Below, one piece after another: positions 1 through 6,081 of a stretch of DNA of 6,748 nt. This DNA comes from JAAYXU01 sp050942555 (GTDB lineage: Bacteria > Bacillota > Clostridia > Christensenellales > UMGS416), in contig JBMNNN010000114.1 of assembly GCA_050942555.1 (NCBI GenBank), positions 1 to 6,748 of the forward strand. Direction: 5' to 3'. The number at the start of each line of letters is the position of its first letter. The stretch's first letter is position 1. Position numbers and translations under genes: made by a program. The notes beneath the pieces are model-generated. The model saw only the letters and a list, made by a program, of their open reading frames with translations, had not been told where the DNA came from and did no database searches.

Positions 1-384
1 GCGGCGCTTTCGATGGCCCACACCCATGCCCGCAGGGCCGGTGTAGCCGACTCAATCCGGTTCCGGCATGCCGACGCCCGCCGGTTTGCGTCGGACATCC
101 CCGGGGGCTTCATCGTGACCAATCCCCCTTACGGCAAGCGGCTTTCCGACCGGCCCGCGGTGGAGCGCCTGTACCGGGAGACGGGCCCGGCGCTGCGCGC
201 TCTGCCCGGATGGACGGTGTGCGTGCTGTCCTCCCATACGCGGCTGGAGGAGCTGCTGGGCATGAAGGCGGCGCACAGGCGGGCGCTTTTTAACGGCCCG
301 ATCGCCTGTCGGTTCTATGAGTTTCCGGCGCGCCGGAGCGCGGGAAGGAGCAGGCCATGCGCGGACCCCGCAAAAAGACGGTAA
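1..384 (+). CDS. ypsC: YpsC/RlmL-family 23S rRNA (guanine-N2) methyltransferase, C-terminal part (5' truncated)
   Basis: This is the C-terminal 127 residues of a class I SAM-dependent RNA methyltransferase (COG0116 type); the reading frame is open from base 1, so the gene begins outside the window. The NPPY catalytic motif (visible residues 41-44, within VTNPPYGKRL) is the mark of N-methyltransferases acting on exocyclic amino groups of bases. Ahead of it, HTHARRAGV...IRFRHADAR matches the SAM-pocket end and the acidic motif that contacts adenine. The final block, VLSSHTRLEELLG followed by FNGPIACRFYEF, is the signature end of the Firmicutes YpsC group, which by homology modifies 23S rRNA. 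The last dozen codons are an Arg/Lys-rich tail overlapping the next gene by 28 bp, which implies co-transcription. The THUMP domain expected at the N-terminus cannot be seen here. The exact guanosine modified is not deducible. Confidence 0.9.
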   Translation, partial: AALSMAHTHARRAGVADSIRFRHADARRFASDIPGGFIVTNPPYGKRLSDRPAVERLYRETGPALRALPGWTVCVLSSHTRLEELLGMKAAHRRALFNGPIACRFYEFPARRSAGRSRPCADPAKRR

Positions 385-1259
385 TATGTCTCATTCTGGC
401 GGCCGCCGCTGTTGCTGCGGCGTTTTCATTATACATTCATCATGAAAATACGACGCTGACGGTCCGCTGCTATACGCTGGCCTGCCCGTCGCTTCCCGCA
501 CCGTTTGAGGGGTTCACGATCGTGCTTCTTTCGGATTTGCATGGCGGCTGGTTTGGGGAGGGGCAGGAGGATCTTTTGCGCCTCGCGGGCGAGCACGACC
601 CCGACATGATCGCGCTCACCGGCGACATGATCGACGGACGCCGCAAGAACCCCGAGTCGCTCATCCCGCTGTATGCGGGGCTTCCGGCGATCGCCCCGTG
701 CTATGCGGTGCCGGGCAATCACGAGGGGTACCTCACGCCCGCCGAGCTGGAGCGGCTCCATGCGCTCGCCGATGACTCGGGCGTCCTCCGCCTGGACGGC
801 AGGTGCGTCACGCTCACGCGCGGCGGCGCGCGCATCATGGTGGGCGGTCTGGGTGATTCCTCGCGCCTTCTGGCAGGCCGCAGGCTCAGCCGGAGCCAGT
901 GGCAGCAGCAGGCTGTAGCGATATACGGGCAGTGGCTTAACGATCTCGCGGCGGCGTACCCGCCCGAGGACATCGGGATCCTCCTGTGCCATAACCCGAT
1001 CGCCGCCGACGCCGCGATTGCCGCCGGATGGGATGTGGTGCTGTCGGGTCACACGCACGGCGGGCAGGTGGGACTGCCCGGCGGGTACGGCCTGCTCTCT
1101 CCTGAGACGGGCTTCTTCGGCCGTGCCGCCGGTGCGTTCTGGGAAAACGGCGGATGGAGCGTCATCAGCCGCGGCATGGGAAACAGCGTGGTACCGGTTC
1201 GTATCGCCTGCCCGGTGGAGCTGGTGGTCATCACGCTGACGGCGGGAGAGCCCCGATGA
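357..1259 (+). CDS. Membrane-anchored calcineurin-like metallophosphoesterase (YkuE-like)
   Basis: A 300-residue enzyme with every metal-binding motif of the calcineurin-like phosphoesterase fold: D-x-H in LLSDLHGG (D60, H62), GDMID (D90), GNHE (N121, H122), a lone His in LLCHNP (H212) and GHTHGG (H232, H234). It should hydrolyse a phosphomonoester or phosphodiester with two metal ions; the substrate is unknown. The N-terminus is RGPRKK followed by a hydrophobic segment (residues about 8-27), so it is probably a signal anchor with the catalytic domain outside the membrane. No twin-arginine motif is present, unlike what is reported for Bacillus YkuE. The start at 357 is supported by AAGGAG at 345-350, 6 nt upstream, although it lies inside the methyltransferase gene. 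The stop overlaps the next start as ATGA. Neighbouring a YkuD-type transpeptidase suggests a cell-envelope role, but that is inference. Confidence 0.9.
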   Translation: MRGPRKKTVICLILAAAAVAAAFSLYIHHENTTLTVRCYTLACPSLPAPFEGFTIVLLSDLHGGWFGEGQEDLLRLAGEHDPDMIALTGDMIDGRRKNPESLIPLYAGLPAIAPCYAVPGNHEGYLTPAELERLHALADDSGVLRLDGRCVTLTRGGARIMVGGLGDSSRLLAGRRLSRSQWQQQAVAIYGQWLNDLAAAYPPEDIGILLCHNPIAADAAIAAGWDVVLSGHTHGGQVGLPGGYGLLSPETGFFGRAAGAFWENGGWSVISRGMGNSVVPVRIACPVELVVITLTAGEPR

Positions 1260-2308
1260 GGGGATCGCGCATGGCGCTTATGTGGCTGCTGGCGGTGGCG
1301 CTGCTAGCCGGGTGCGCGGCTGAGTCCCTGTCCGGGCTGCCAAAGCCTGCCGCCACGGCACGGGCTGGAGCGACGCCAACGTCTATGCTGTCCACGCCGA
1401 CCGCCGCGCCCACGCCGGTCGATACGCCTGCGCCAACTGCTACGTCCACACCAATTGCTACGCCCACGCCGCCTGCGACGCACTGCGGCGTCGTCCGGCT
1501 GTCGGATACCGGAAGCGCAGTCAATATCCGCGGCGGGCCGGGCACGCAGTACGAGATACTGGGAAAGATCGGGGAGGGAGAGACCGTGGACATCACGCAG
1601 GTCGGGCTGCGCTGGCACCGGATCGTCTATGCGGGCGCAACGGGCTACGTCACTGCCGACGCGGTGGCTCTCGACGCGCGGGCGGCCGCCGCGCCGCTAT
1701 TCGCGATCGTCGAGGAGCATGCCGGGTCGGTACCCGCTGACTGCGGGCAGGTCATCCTGTCGCTGGTCGGGTACGATACCGGCTGTCTGTGGGTACTCGA
1801 GAAAGGCGCGGAGGGCTGGCAGATCGCGCTGGGGCCTTTCGAGGCCAACATGGGCGCAAACGGGCCGGGCAAGACGAAGGCCGGGGACAAAAAGACGCCG
1901 CTGGGCGTGTTTACGCCCGACATTGCGTTCGGCATCGGGGACGCGCCCGACGGGGTTTCGTTCCCGTGGCGCGCGATCACGCCCGACTCGCTATGGATCG
2001 GCGACTCGGACAGCCAATACTATAACAAATGGGTCGAACACGGCAGCGTGCCGAAGGACTACGATACCGCGGCGTGCGAGCGCCTCAGCGCGATACAGCC
2101 GCAGTACGAGCTGGCGCTCAACTACGGCTACAATCCCGAATGCACGCCCAACACAGGCAGCGCGCTTTTCCTGCACGTATGGAAAGCGCAGGGCGTAAGC
2201 ACCGCCGGATGCACCGCCGTCAGCCGGGACGCGATGCTGGCTGTCCTCCGGCAGCTGGATCCGGCACGGAAGCCTATTTTCATGCAGTTTGTGATGCCCG
2301 AGCATTGA
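1256..2308 (+). CDS. Lipoprotein with SH3b domain and divergent L,D-transpeptidase (YkuD) domain
   Basis: A 350-residue predicted lipoprotein. The signal peptide is hydrophobic up to the lipobox LLAGC, with C20 the lipid-modified cysteine. A Pro/Thr/Ala-rich linker (about 27-76) should span the wall. An SH3b domain follows (about 78-140, with VNIRGGPGTQYEILGKI, GETVDI and GATGYVTADAV), a typical peptidoglycan-binding module. Residues about 163-349 resemble the YkuD L,D-transpeptidase fold: VILSLVGYDTG, the KKTPLGVFTP strand, then H307 and the nucleophile candidate C319 in STAGCTAVS. The canonical S/T-H-G-C motif reads T-A-G-C here and the His-to-Cys spacing is short. It probably makes or exchanges 3-3 cross-links in peptidoglycan, but activity is not proven. 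The start at 1256 forms an ATGA overlap with the phosphoesterase stop and has GGGAG at 1244-1248; Met6 at 1271 is an alternative with GAGGGG upstream. The open frame continues further upstream, but that part lies inside the phosphoesterase gene. Confidence 0.86.
   Translation: MRGSRMALMWLLAVALLAGCAAESLSGLPKPAATARAGATPTSMLSTPTAAPTPVDTPAPTATSTPIATPTPPATHCGVVRLSDTGSAVNIRGGPGTQYEILGKIGEGETVDITQVGLRWHRIVYAGATGYVTADAVALDARAAAAPLFAIVEEHAGSVPADCGQVILSLVGYDTGCLWVLEKGAEGWQIALGPFEANMGANGPGKTKAGDKKTPLGVFTPDIAFGIGDAPDGVSFPWRAITPDSLWIGDSDSQYYNKWVEHGSVPKDYDTAACERLSAIQPQYELALNYGYNPECTPNTGSALFLHVWKAQGVSTAGCTAVSRDAMLAVLRQLDPARKPIFMQFVMPEH
1373..1480 (+). repeat. Pro/Thr-rich low-complexity linker repeats
   Basis: Within the transpeptidase lipoprotein, residues about 40-75 are almost entirely Thr, Pro, Ala and Ser, built from short degenerate units such as TPT, APTP, TPAP and ATPTPP encoded by recurring ACGCC-like triplet pairs. 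Such linkers keep a lipid-anchored catalytic domain away from the membrane and can vary in length between strains by slippage. Units are imperfect, so this is low-complexity sequence and not a clean tandem array. Confidence 0.7.
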
Positions 2309-2312
2309 GGCG

Positions 2313-2331
2313 CGCTTTCGGGCAGAGAGCG
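2313..2331. terminator. Weak hairpin between convergent genes, possible terminator
   Basis: In the 37-nt gap between the lipoprotein stop and the yabQ stop, bases 2313-2319 can pair with 2325-2331 (7 bp, including one G-T pair on the plus strand) around a 5-nt loop. No T-run follows on either strand, and on the minus strand the G-T pair becomes an A-C mismatch. It is the only obvious structure where two convergent transcripts must end, so it may help termination of the plus-strand transcript, but the support is thin. Confidence 0.25.
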
Positions 2332-2345
2332 TCCGTATGTGCCGG

Positions 2346-2714
2346 CTAGCGCAGTATCCACCGCACGAACCGGGTCTGCCTCAGGCGCGCCGCGGCGCGC
2401 CGTGCGGCCCGCAGCAGCGCCATCCATGCGCGCATCAGGAATACCGAAGGCCCGGCGAAATAAATCGCCGCGCCCAGCGCAAGCCCCCCCAGCATCCACG
2501 GACGCAGCGCCATGTCGGCGGCCCGCCATAGTATGAAGAAGGCCAGCGGCAGCGCCAGCAGGCAATACAGCGCATCCAGCAGCGCAGTCAGCAGCTTGCC
2601 CGTGCGAAAAAGACGGCGGATCGCGCGGATGAGGTCATAGGCAAGCCCCAGCAGCAGCCCTCCGAACAGCATATATAAAGCCACCTGCCATTGGTATGCA
2701 GTGGCCAGCAGCAT
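2346..2714 (-). CDS. yabQ: Spore cortex biosynthesis membrane protein YabQ
   Basis: A 122-residue hydrophobic protein recognised as YabQ. It has three likely transmembrane segments (about 7-27, 42-64 and 72-94) and the family-typical stretches GLAYDLIRAIRRLFR, LLDALYCLLALPLAFFILWRAAD and LRPWMLGGLALGAAIYF. The tail (about 101-122) is very Arg-rich and probably cytoplasmic. In Bacillus subtilis YabQ is a sigma-E-dependent mother-cell protein located at the forespore outer membrane and needed for cortex formation. The start at 2714 is backed by GGGAGTG (complement of 2722-2728), which overlaps the yabP stop codon, so the two genes are probably translationally coupled. In Bacillus the next genes are divIC and yabR; here the gene ends facing a convergent, unrelated operon. 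Confidence 0.88.
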   Translation of the reverse strand: MLLATAYQWQVALYMLFGGLLLGLAYDLIRAIRRLFRTGKLLTALLDALYCLLALPLAFFILWRAADMALRPWMLGGLALGAAIYFAGPSVFLMRAWMALLRAARRAAARLRQTRFVRWILR

Positions 2715-2727
2715 TGCGCTTCACTCC

Positions 2728-3021
2728 CTATTTAAACAGCCGCCCGAAGAAGCCGCCGCCCTGGGTCTCGTGCTCGCTGTACTCGACGGCGGTAATCTGT
2801 CCTTCGACGACAAGCTGCCCCTCGTCGAGAGACAGCTTGTGGATATGCAGATCGGAGCCGCGCAGCGTGATGTACCCGGCCCCGGTCATCAGATTGACCT
2901 CGCTTTCGTTGAAATTGTCCACGTCGTCGACGCCGGTGATCGTGACCTTCTGGCGGTTCTCCAGCAGCATCGTATGGGTCCGCAGCCGCCCGACGGGCGC
3001 GCCTTCGGTGAGCTCCCGCAT
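2728..3021 (-). CDS. yabP: Sporulation protein YabP
   Basis: A 97-residue soluble protein matching the YabP family (related in fold to YqfC). Family features include HTMLLENRQKVTITGVDDVDNF near the N-terminus (residues 16-37), the acidic-hydrophobic core EVNLMTGAGYITLRGSDLHIHKLSLDEG (41-68), VEGQITAVEY (72-81) and the closing GGGFFGRLFK (88-97). In Bacillus yabP is expressed with yabQ in the mother cell from a sigma-E promoter and takes part in spore development; its biochemical role is unknown. The start at 3021 has a perfect AAGGAGG. It lies 82 nt after a flagellar chaperone gene and 13 nt before yabQ. The wide gap upstream contrasts with the 6-16 nt spacings from flaG to fliT and suggests its own promoter. 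Confidence 0.9.
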   Translation of the reverse strand: MRELTEGAPVGRLRTHTMLLENRQKVTITGVDDVDNFNESEVNLMTGAGYITLRGSDLHIHKLSLDEGQLVVEGQITAVEYSEHETQGGGFFGRLFK

Positions 3022-3030
3022 TCCCGCTCG

Positions 3031-3037
3031 CCTCCTT
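3031..3037 (-). promoter_or_regulatory. Strong ribosome binding site of yabP
   Basis: The minus strand reads AAGGAGG here, a full match to the anti-Shine-Dalgarno sequence, 9 nt before the ATG at 3021. It fixes the yabP start and indicates efficient translation. Confidence 0.85.
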
Positions 3038-3043
3038 GTGCAA

Positions 3044-3066
3044 ATACTGCCGTCTCAAAGCAGTAT
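3044..3066. repeat. Inverted repeat ATACTGC / GCAGTAT before yabP
   Basis: ATACTGC (3044-3050) and GCAGTAT (3060-3066) form a perfect 7-bp stem with a 9-nt loop. On the minus strand the right arm is followed by TTTG, so it might be a weak terminator at the end of the flagellar operon. It also overlaps the -10 element of the candidate promoter listed separately, so an operator is equally possible. A third TACTGC lies at 3090-3095. Function is not proven. Confidence 0.4.
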
Positions 3067-3088
3067 ATGTACAAGGATATGTATATTA
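3062..3088 (-). promoter_or_regulatory. Candidate sigma-E-like promoter for yabPQ
   Basis: On the minus strand TAATATA (complement of 3082-3088) fits the sigma-E -35 pattern KMATATW, and CATATACT (complement of 3062-3069) matches 6 of 8 positions of the -10 pattern CATACAAT. The spacer is 12 nt, shorter than the spacing I recall for this sigma factor (about 13-15 nt), which weakens the call. A start near 3055 would give a leader of about 30 nt before yabP. The surrounding 52 bp are about 35% GC in an otherwise GC-rich window. Confidence 0.4.
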
Positions 3089-3103
3089 GTACTGCGGTCC
3101 GCG

Positions 3104-3427
3104 CTACCGGGCATACCGGCCGATACACTCGCGCCTTCGCTTCGTCTCGGCCATCTCCCGGCGCAGTCCGGCGAGGCGTTCCCGCGCCCTGGCGATATTT
3201 TTTCGCTCCAGAGCGGCGATTTTCATGATCATTTCATTGAGCAGACTGTCGTTTCTACTTCCGATTCTTTCGCTCAGGGAGTCGATTTGCTCGATCAGAC
3301 GGTTCTTCTCATCGAGCAGCGCCTCAAGGCCGCCCATATCCCGCGATAGTATCGCCTGCTCCTGCTCCTGGGTTAGCCGGTAGTACCGGTTGAAGAGCTC
3401 TCTTCTTTCATTCATGAGCTCGTCCAT
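3104..3427 (-). CDS. fliT: FliT-like flagellar export chaperone
   Basis: A 107-residue, charged, almost wholly helical protein placed directly after fliS, where fliT sits in Bacillus. The N-terminal half (LFNRYYRLTQEQEQAIL, then LEALLDEKNRLIEQIDSL) has the heptad pattern and the E-KN-LI--ID-L motif seen in FliT/FlgN-type chaperones; the C-terminal half (about 63-100) is a strongly basic helix. FliT proteins bind FliD or late export substrates and deliver them to the flagellar type III secretion gate. The start is uncertain: Met1 at 3427 follows the fliS stop by 6 nt but has no clear ribosome binding site, while Met5 at 3415 has a weak GGACGAG upstream. Translation may rely on coupling to fliS. 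Sequence identity in this family is low, so FlgN-like is an alternative; position favours FliT. Confidence 0.68.
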   Translation of the reverse strand: MDELMNERRELFNRYYRLTQEQEQAILSRDMGGLEALLDEKNRLIEQIDSLSERIGSRNDSLLNEMIMKIAALERKNIARARERLAGLRREMAETKRRRECIGRYAR

Positions 3428-3433
3428 GACGGT

Positions 3434-3832
3434 TCACGATATCGCCGCCTGGCCGGGCGGCCGGTCCTTTATCCGGATCGCTTGCGCCCACGCCTCGCGC
3501 AGCCCGGTGATGATGACCGCGGCGTCCTCGACCTTTTGCCGGCTCTTTCGCATATTGGCGGCGATCAGCGTATCCAGCACGAACTCATAGAGCGGGCGCA
3601 GCCGTTGCGCGGCCTCGTACCGGTCGTCCAGCGTTTCGCGCAGCTCGCGAACGATGCGCTGCGCCTTGATAAGCGCGCGTCCCGCCGCCTCCATGTTTTT
3701 CGCTTCGATGGCTTTTTCGGCCAGGTGCAGATGCTTTACGCAGCCGTTATACAGCATCAGCGTCAGCTGCTCGGGGCTTGCCGTCTGTACGCTTTGCTCC
3801 AGATACTGATTGAGCGCTTTTTGTGAATCCAT
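3434..3832 (-). CDS. fliS: Flagellin export chaperone FliS
   Basis: A 132-residue helical protein with the FliS signature at residues 10-31: Y-LEQSVQTASPEQLTLMLYNGC, where the ASPE-L-LMLY block is nearly invariant. The following helices (AEKAIEAKNMEAAGRALIKAQRIVRELRETLD and LRPLYEFVLDTLIAANMRKS) fit the antiparallel bundle that holds the flagellin C-terminus unfolded in the cytoplasm until export. The start at 3832 is preceded by AAGGGGG (complement of 3841-3847), 8 nt away. The gene lies 16 nt after fliD and 6 nt before the FliT-like gene. Its client, flagellin, is encoded at the head of the same cluster. In Bacillus FliS also cooperates with FliW in homeostasis of flagellin synthesis; fliW and csrA are not in this window. 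Confidence 0.93.
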   Translation of the reverse strand: MDSQKALNQYLEQSVQTASPEQLTLMLYNGCVKHLHLAEKAIEAKNMEAAGRALIKAQRIVRELRETLDDRYEAAQRLRPLYEFVLDTLIAANMRKSRQKVEDAAVIITGLREAWAQAIRIKDRPPGQAAIS

Positions 3833-3848
3833 CGTCGCTGCCCCCTTG

Positions 3849-5714
3849 CTATTGTCCCATCATCGAGGTAATCCAGCCGCTTTGCGCGTTCATCGTATTG
3901 ATGGCCTCCTCTAGCGCGGCGAACGCCCTCCAGTACTTGTCCTCCTGCTCGTCCATGCGCCGGTTGGCCTGCTCGATTCTCCGTTCGATTTTCTCAATCG
4001 CTTTCGATATCGCATTGGAAGACTCGGTCACGTCTCCGACGAGTCCGGCTTTTTCCAGCAGGATTCCCTTGAGCCCCGCGGCGTTCCGGCGGGTCGAGAC
4101 ATGGTCCATGAAAATATCGTTGATCCGGTGCGCGAATCCGCATTCCCTGTAGCGCTGCGCGGCTTCATCGACCGCAAGATCCCGGTTGTATCCGATGCCC
4201 GACTCTTTCGTAAAGAGGGCTATGACGGCGTCCGCGTCCTTTTCCAGCGCGGCGGTCAGCTTGTTTTGGTCGATGTCTAGCCTGCCTTTGTTCGTGTACA
4301 GCGATGTGGTGATGCCGCACTCTGCGAAGCTGCTTCCCGCGCCCTCGATTACCGAAGAAAACGCCATGCGCAGCCTGTGGTAGAGACCGGTGAGCAGCGA
4401 GTCGGCTCTTAAGAGGCCCTTCTTTGCCTTTTCCTCCCATTTGGCGATCTCGTCTTCCGACATCTCTTCCTTTTCTTCGTCGGTCAGGGGCCTCATGTCA
4501 TAGTCGCGCTTTTCCGATACGAGCGACGATATCTGATCGAGAAGGCTGTTGTACTGATCGACAAAGCCGGTGATCTTCTGCCGGAGCGCGTCCACGTCGC
4601 TGGCGACGGTATAGGTGACGGCCGCATCGGTCGGCGCTTTGAGCGACAGCGTCACCCCGTCGATTGTAAATGTGTTTTCGCTGCGGCAAATGGGGCGCAT
4701 CCGATCCGGATCGTCCAGATAGAATATGGCGTCCTGCCCGTTGCGCACCGTCCCGGTACCGATCCTGAGCGCGCCGTCGGCGCCGAACAGGCTGCCGCTC
4801 GTGTTCTCGATGACGATCTGCGACGCAGCGCCGGTCCGGTTCGAGCGGAGCGTAAAGCCGTCGGTCATCGCGCTGTAGCTGAGCGTGACCCCGGCATCCG
4901 ACTGGTTGACGGTGCGAAGGATCGTGGTGAGCGTGTCGTCCTTCGTGAAGTGAAAGGACACGCCGTTTATCGAAAACGCGATGTCGTCGGTGATTCCGAA
5001 AACCATCTCCACGGTATTTCCCAGTATGACCCCGTTTCTGGCCCCCGGCGCGATGCCCAGTACCGGAAGCGCGCTCACGCCCTCTGCCGAGATCGCCTGC
5101 AATATGCTGCCCTCTGCGTCCAGCGTCAGCCGGCCGCCCTCTGATCCTACGGTTACCCGGCCCGCGCCAAAGGCGAGGTCAACCTTCTGCTGCAGCGTCG
5201 CGACCAGATCATTTAGGTCGGCGCAGTCCGCGTCGAAGGAGATCGTCTGCTGCACGCCGTCCAGCCTGAGCGCGAACGATGTGCCTGAAAGCGCGATCGG
5301 CCCGCCGCTCAGATCGGCCGATCCCGTGATCTGTCCGACGCATTCGCCGGCGCTTGAGACCGACGCGGCGGTGGCCAGCTGCGCGACCGCGTTGATCGTA
5401 CGGGATCCGCTTTGCGCGCCGCTTCCCGCGATACATGTCACAGCGCCGCTCCCGCCCACGGTCGTCACGCTCCGGTAGCCGGTATCGGAGAATATGCCGT
5501 CCTTGCCCTGATACCCGGTCATGAAATCGCGTATGCCGTCAATCAGCTTCCGGTAGGCTTCCTGCTGCCAGATCGCGATCTGCTTTTCCTGCTCGATCCG
5601 TGCAATCTTGGCCTGCTCGGCCTTCATCAGGCTTTCCATGATCGAGTCGGTATCGATTCCGGAGGCAAGACCCCCGATGCGCATGTCCCGGTATGTCGTC
5701 GATACGCCTGCCAT
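3849..5714 (-). CDS. fliD: Flagellar filament cap protein FliD (HAP2)
   Basis: A 621-residue FliD that caps the filament tip and assists folding of exported flagellin. The N-terminal domain begins with MRIGGLASGIDTDSIMESLM (11-30) and a coiled-coil segment (31-66, Q/E/A-rich). The middle (about 100-330) holds beta-rich domains, including FSINGVSFHF (247-256) and the D3-like repeat around 270-300. FliD_C covers about 345-615: FTIDGVTLSL, FVDQYNSLLDQI, the typical clostridial PLTDEEKEEMSEDEIAKWEE (409-428), KKGLLRADSLL, GRLDIDQNKL, and the C-terminal coiled coil ending FAALEEAINTMNAQSGWI. The start at 5714 has AGGAGG (complement of 5720-5725), 5 nt upstream and overlapping the flaG stop; Met11 has no comparable site. 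Six cysteines (C94, C124, C164, C343, C466, C525) are many for an exported axial protein. Confidence 0.96.
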   Translation of the reverse strand: MAGVSTTYRDMRIGGLASGIDTDSIMESLMKAEQAKIARIEQEKQIAIWQQEAYRKLIDGIRDFMTGYQGKDGIFSDTGYRSVTTVGGSGAVTCIAGSGAQSGSRTINAVAQLATAASVSSAGECVGQITGSADLSGGPIALSGTSFALRLDGVQQTISFDADCADLNDLVATLQQKVDLAFGAGRVTVGSEGGRLTLDAEGSILQAISAEGVSALPVLGIAPGARNGVILGNTVEMVFGITDDIAFSINGVSFHFTKDDTLTTILRTVNQSDAGVTLSYSAMTDGFTLRSNRTGAASQIVIENTSGSLFGADGALRIGTGTVRNGQDAIFYLDDPDRMRPICRSENTFTIDGVTLSLKAPTDAAVTYTVASDVDALRQKITGFVDQYNSLLDQISSLVSEKRDYDMRPLTDEEKEEMSEDEIAKWEEKAKKGLLRADSLLTGLYHRLRMAFSSVIEGAGSSFAECGITTSLYTNKGRLDIDQNKLTAALEKDADAVIALFTKESGIGYNRDLAVDEAAQRYRECGFAHRINDIFMDHVSTRRNAAGLKGILLEKAGLVGDVTESSNAISKAIEKIERRIEQANRRMDEQEDKYWRAFAALEEAINTMNAQSGWITSMMGQ

Positions 5715-5723
5715 ATCCGCCTC

Positions 5724-6074
5724 CTATCGCTCCTCGTCCACCCAGAGACCGAAACGCTCCCAGATCGCGGAGGCCATATCCAGCAGCTTTTCGGAGGGAA
5801 TCTGCCGGATCACCTCTCCTGTCCGGGTATCTATCACGGTCACGATACAGGCGTCGGGCCGGTCGTGGAAGCTGTACTCGATCCGTTTGTGCAGCCCGAC
5901 CAGTTCCTCGTTTATTTCTTCTATACGCGCCTCGAGCGCGGTTTTGTCGATGGGGGGCTGGGGCGGCGCTGGAACGTTGTGTCCGGGGACGGCATCCCGT
6001 CGGGGCATGATGCCCGGATCCGCTGCCAGCCGTAATCCCGCAACCGGCTCGATCGCGGGGATTTCCCTGTTCAT
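5724..6074 (-). CDS. flaG: FlaG family flagellar protein
   Basis: A 116-residue FlaG protein. The N-terminal 45 residues are Pro-rich and disordered-looking. Residues 46-68 form a helix (LEARIEEINEELVGLHKRIEYSF), and the conserved domain follows: ACIVTVIDTRTGEVIRQIPSEKLLDMASAIWERFGLWVDE, where D-x-T-GEVIRQIP is the family hallmark. FlaG proteins, coded next to flagellin and fliD, influence filament length or attachment, but the mechanism is unclear. The start is taken at 6074 because CGAGAAAGGAG lies 7 nt upstream; the frame stays open for 19 more codons, but that extension begins inside the hairpin following flagellin and has no ribosome binding site. It is 74 nt after flagellin and 9 nt before fliD. 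Confidence 0.92.
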   Translation of the reverse strand: MNREIPAIEPVAGLRLAADPGIMPRRDAVPGHNVPAPPQPPIDKTALEARIEEINEELVGLHKRIEYSFHDRPDACIVTVIDTRTGEVIRQIPSEKLLDMASAIWERFGLWVDEER

Positions 6075-6081
6075 GGAACCG

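Noticed and set aside
429..1058. 209-codon open frame on the minus strand inside the phosphoesterase gene
   Set aside because: It is antisense to a gene with all catalytic motifs intact; its product is Arg/Ala/His-rich with no family resemblance, as expected for a shadow frame in GC-rich DNA.
1154..1255. 34-codon N-terminal extension of the lipoprotein
   Set aside because: It lies wholly inside the phosphoesterase gene, and it would bury the lipoprotein signal peptide; the ATG at 1256 has a ribosome binding site.
1455..2198. 247-codon plus-strand open frame overlapping the transpeptidase lipoprotein
   Set aside because: The product is extremely Arg/Ser-rich and low in complexity, and it lies in another frame of a gene with clear SH3b and YkuD domains.
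2128..2565. 145-codon minus-strand open frame spanning the convergent junction
   Set aside because: It runs across the ends of two real genes in a different frame, with no ribosome binding site noted and no recognisable domain.
2696..3349. 217-codon plus-strand open frame across yabP and the fliT-like gene
   Set aside because: It is antisense to yabP, the intergenic gap and the chaperone; the product is Ser/Pro/Arg-rich with no domain pattern.
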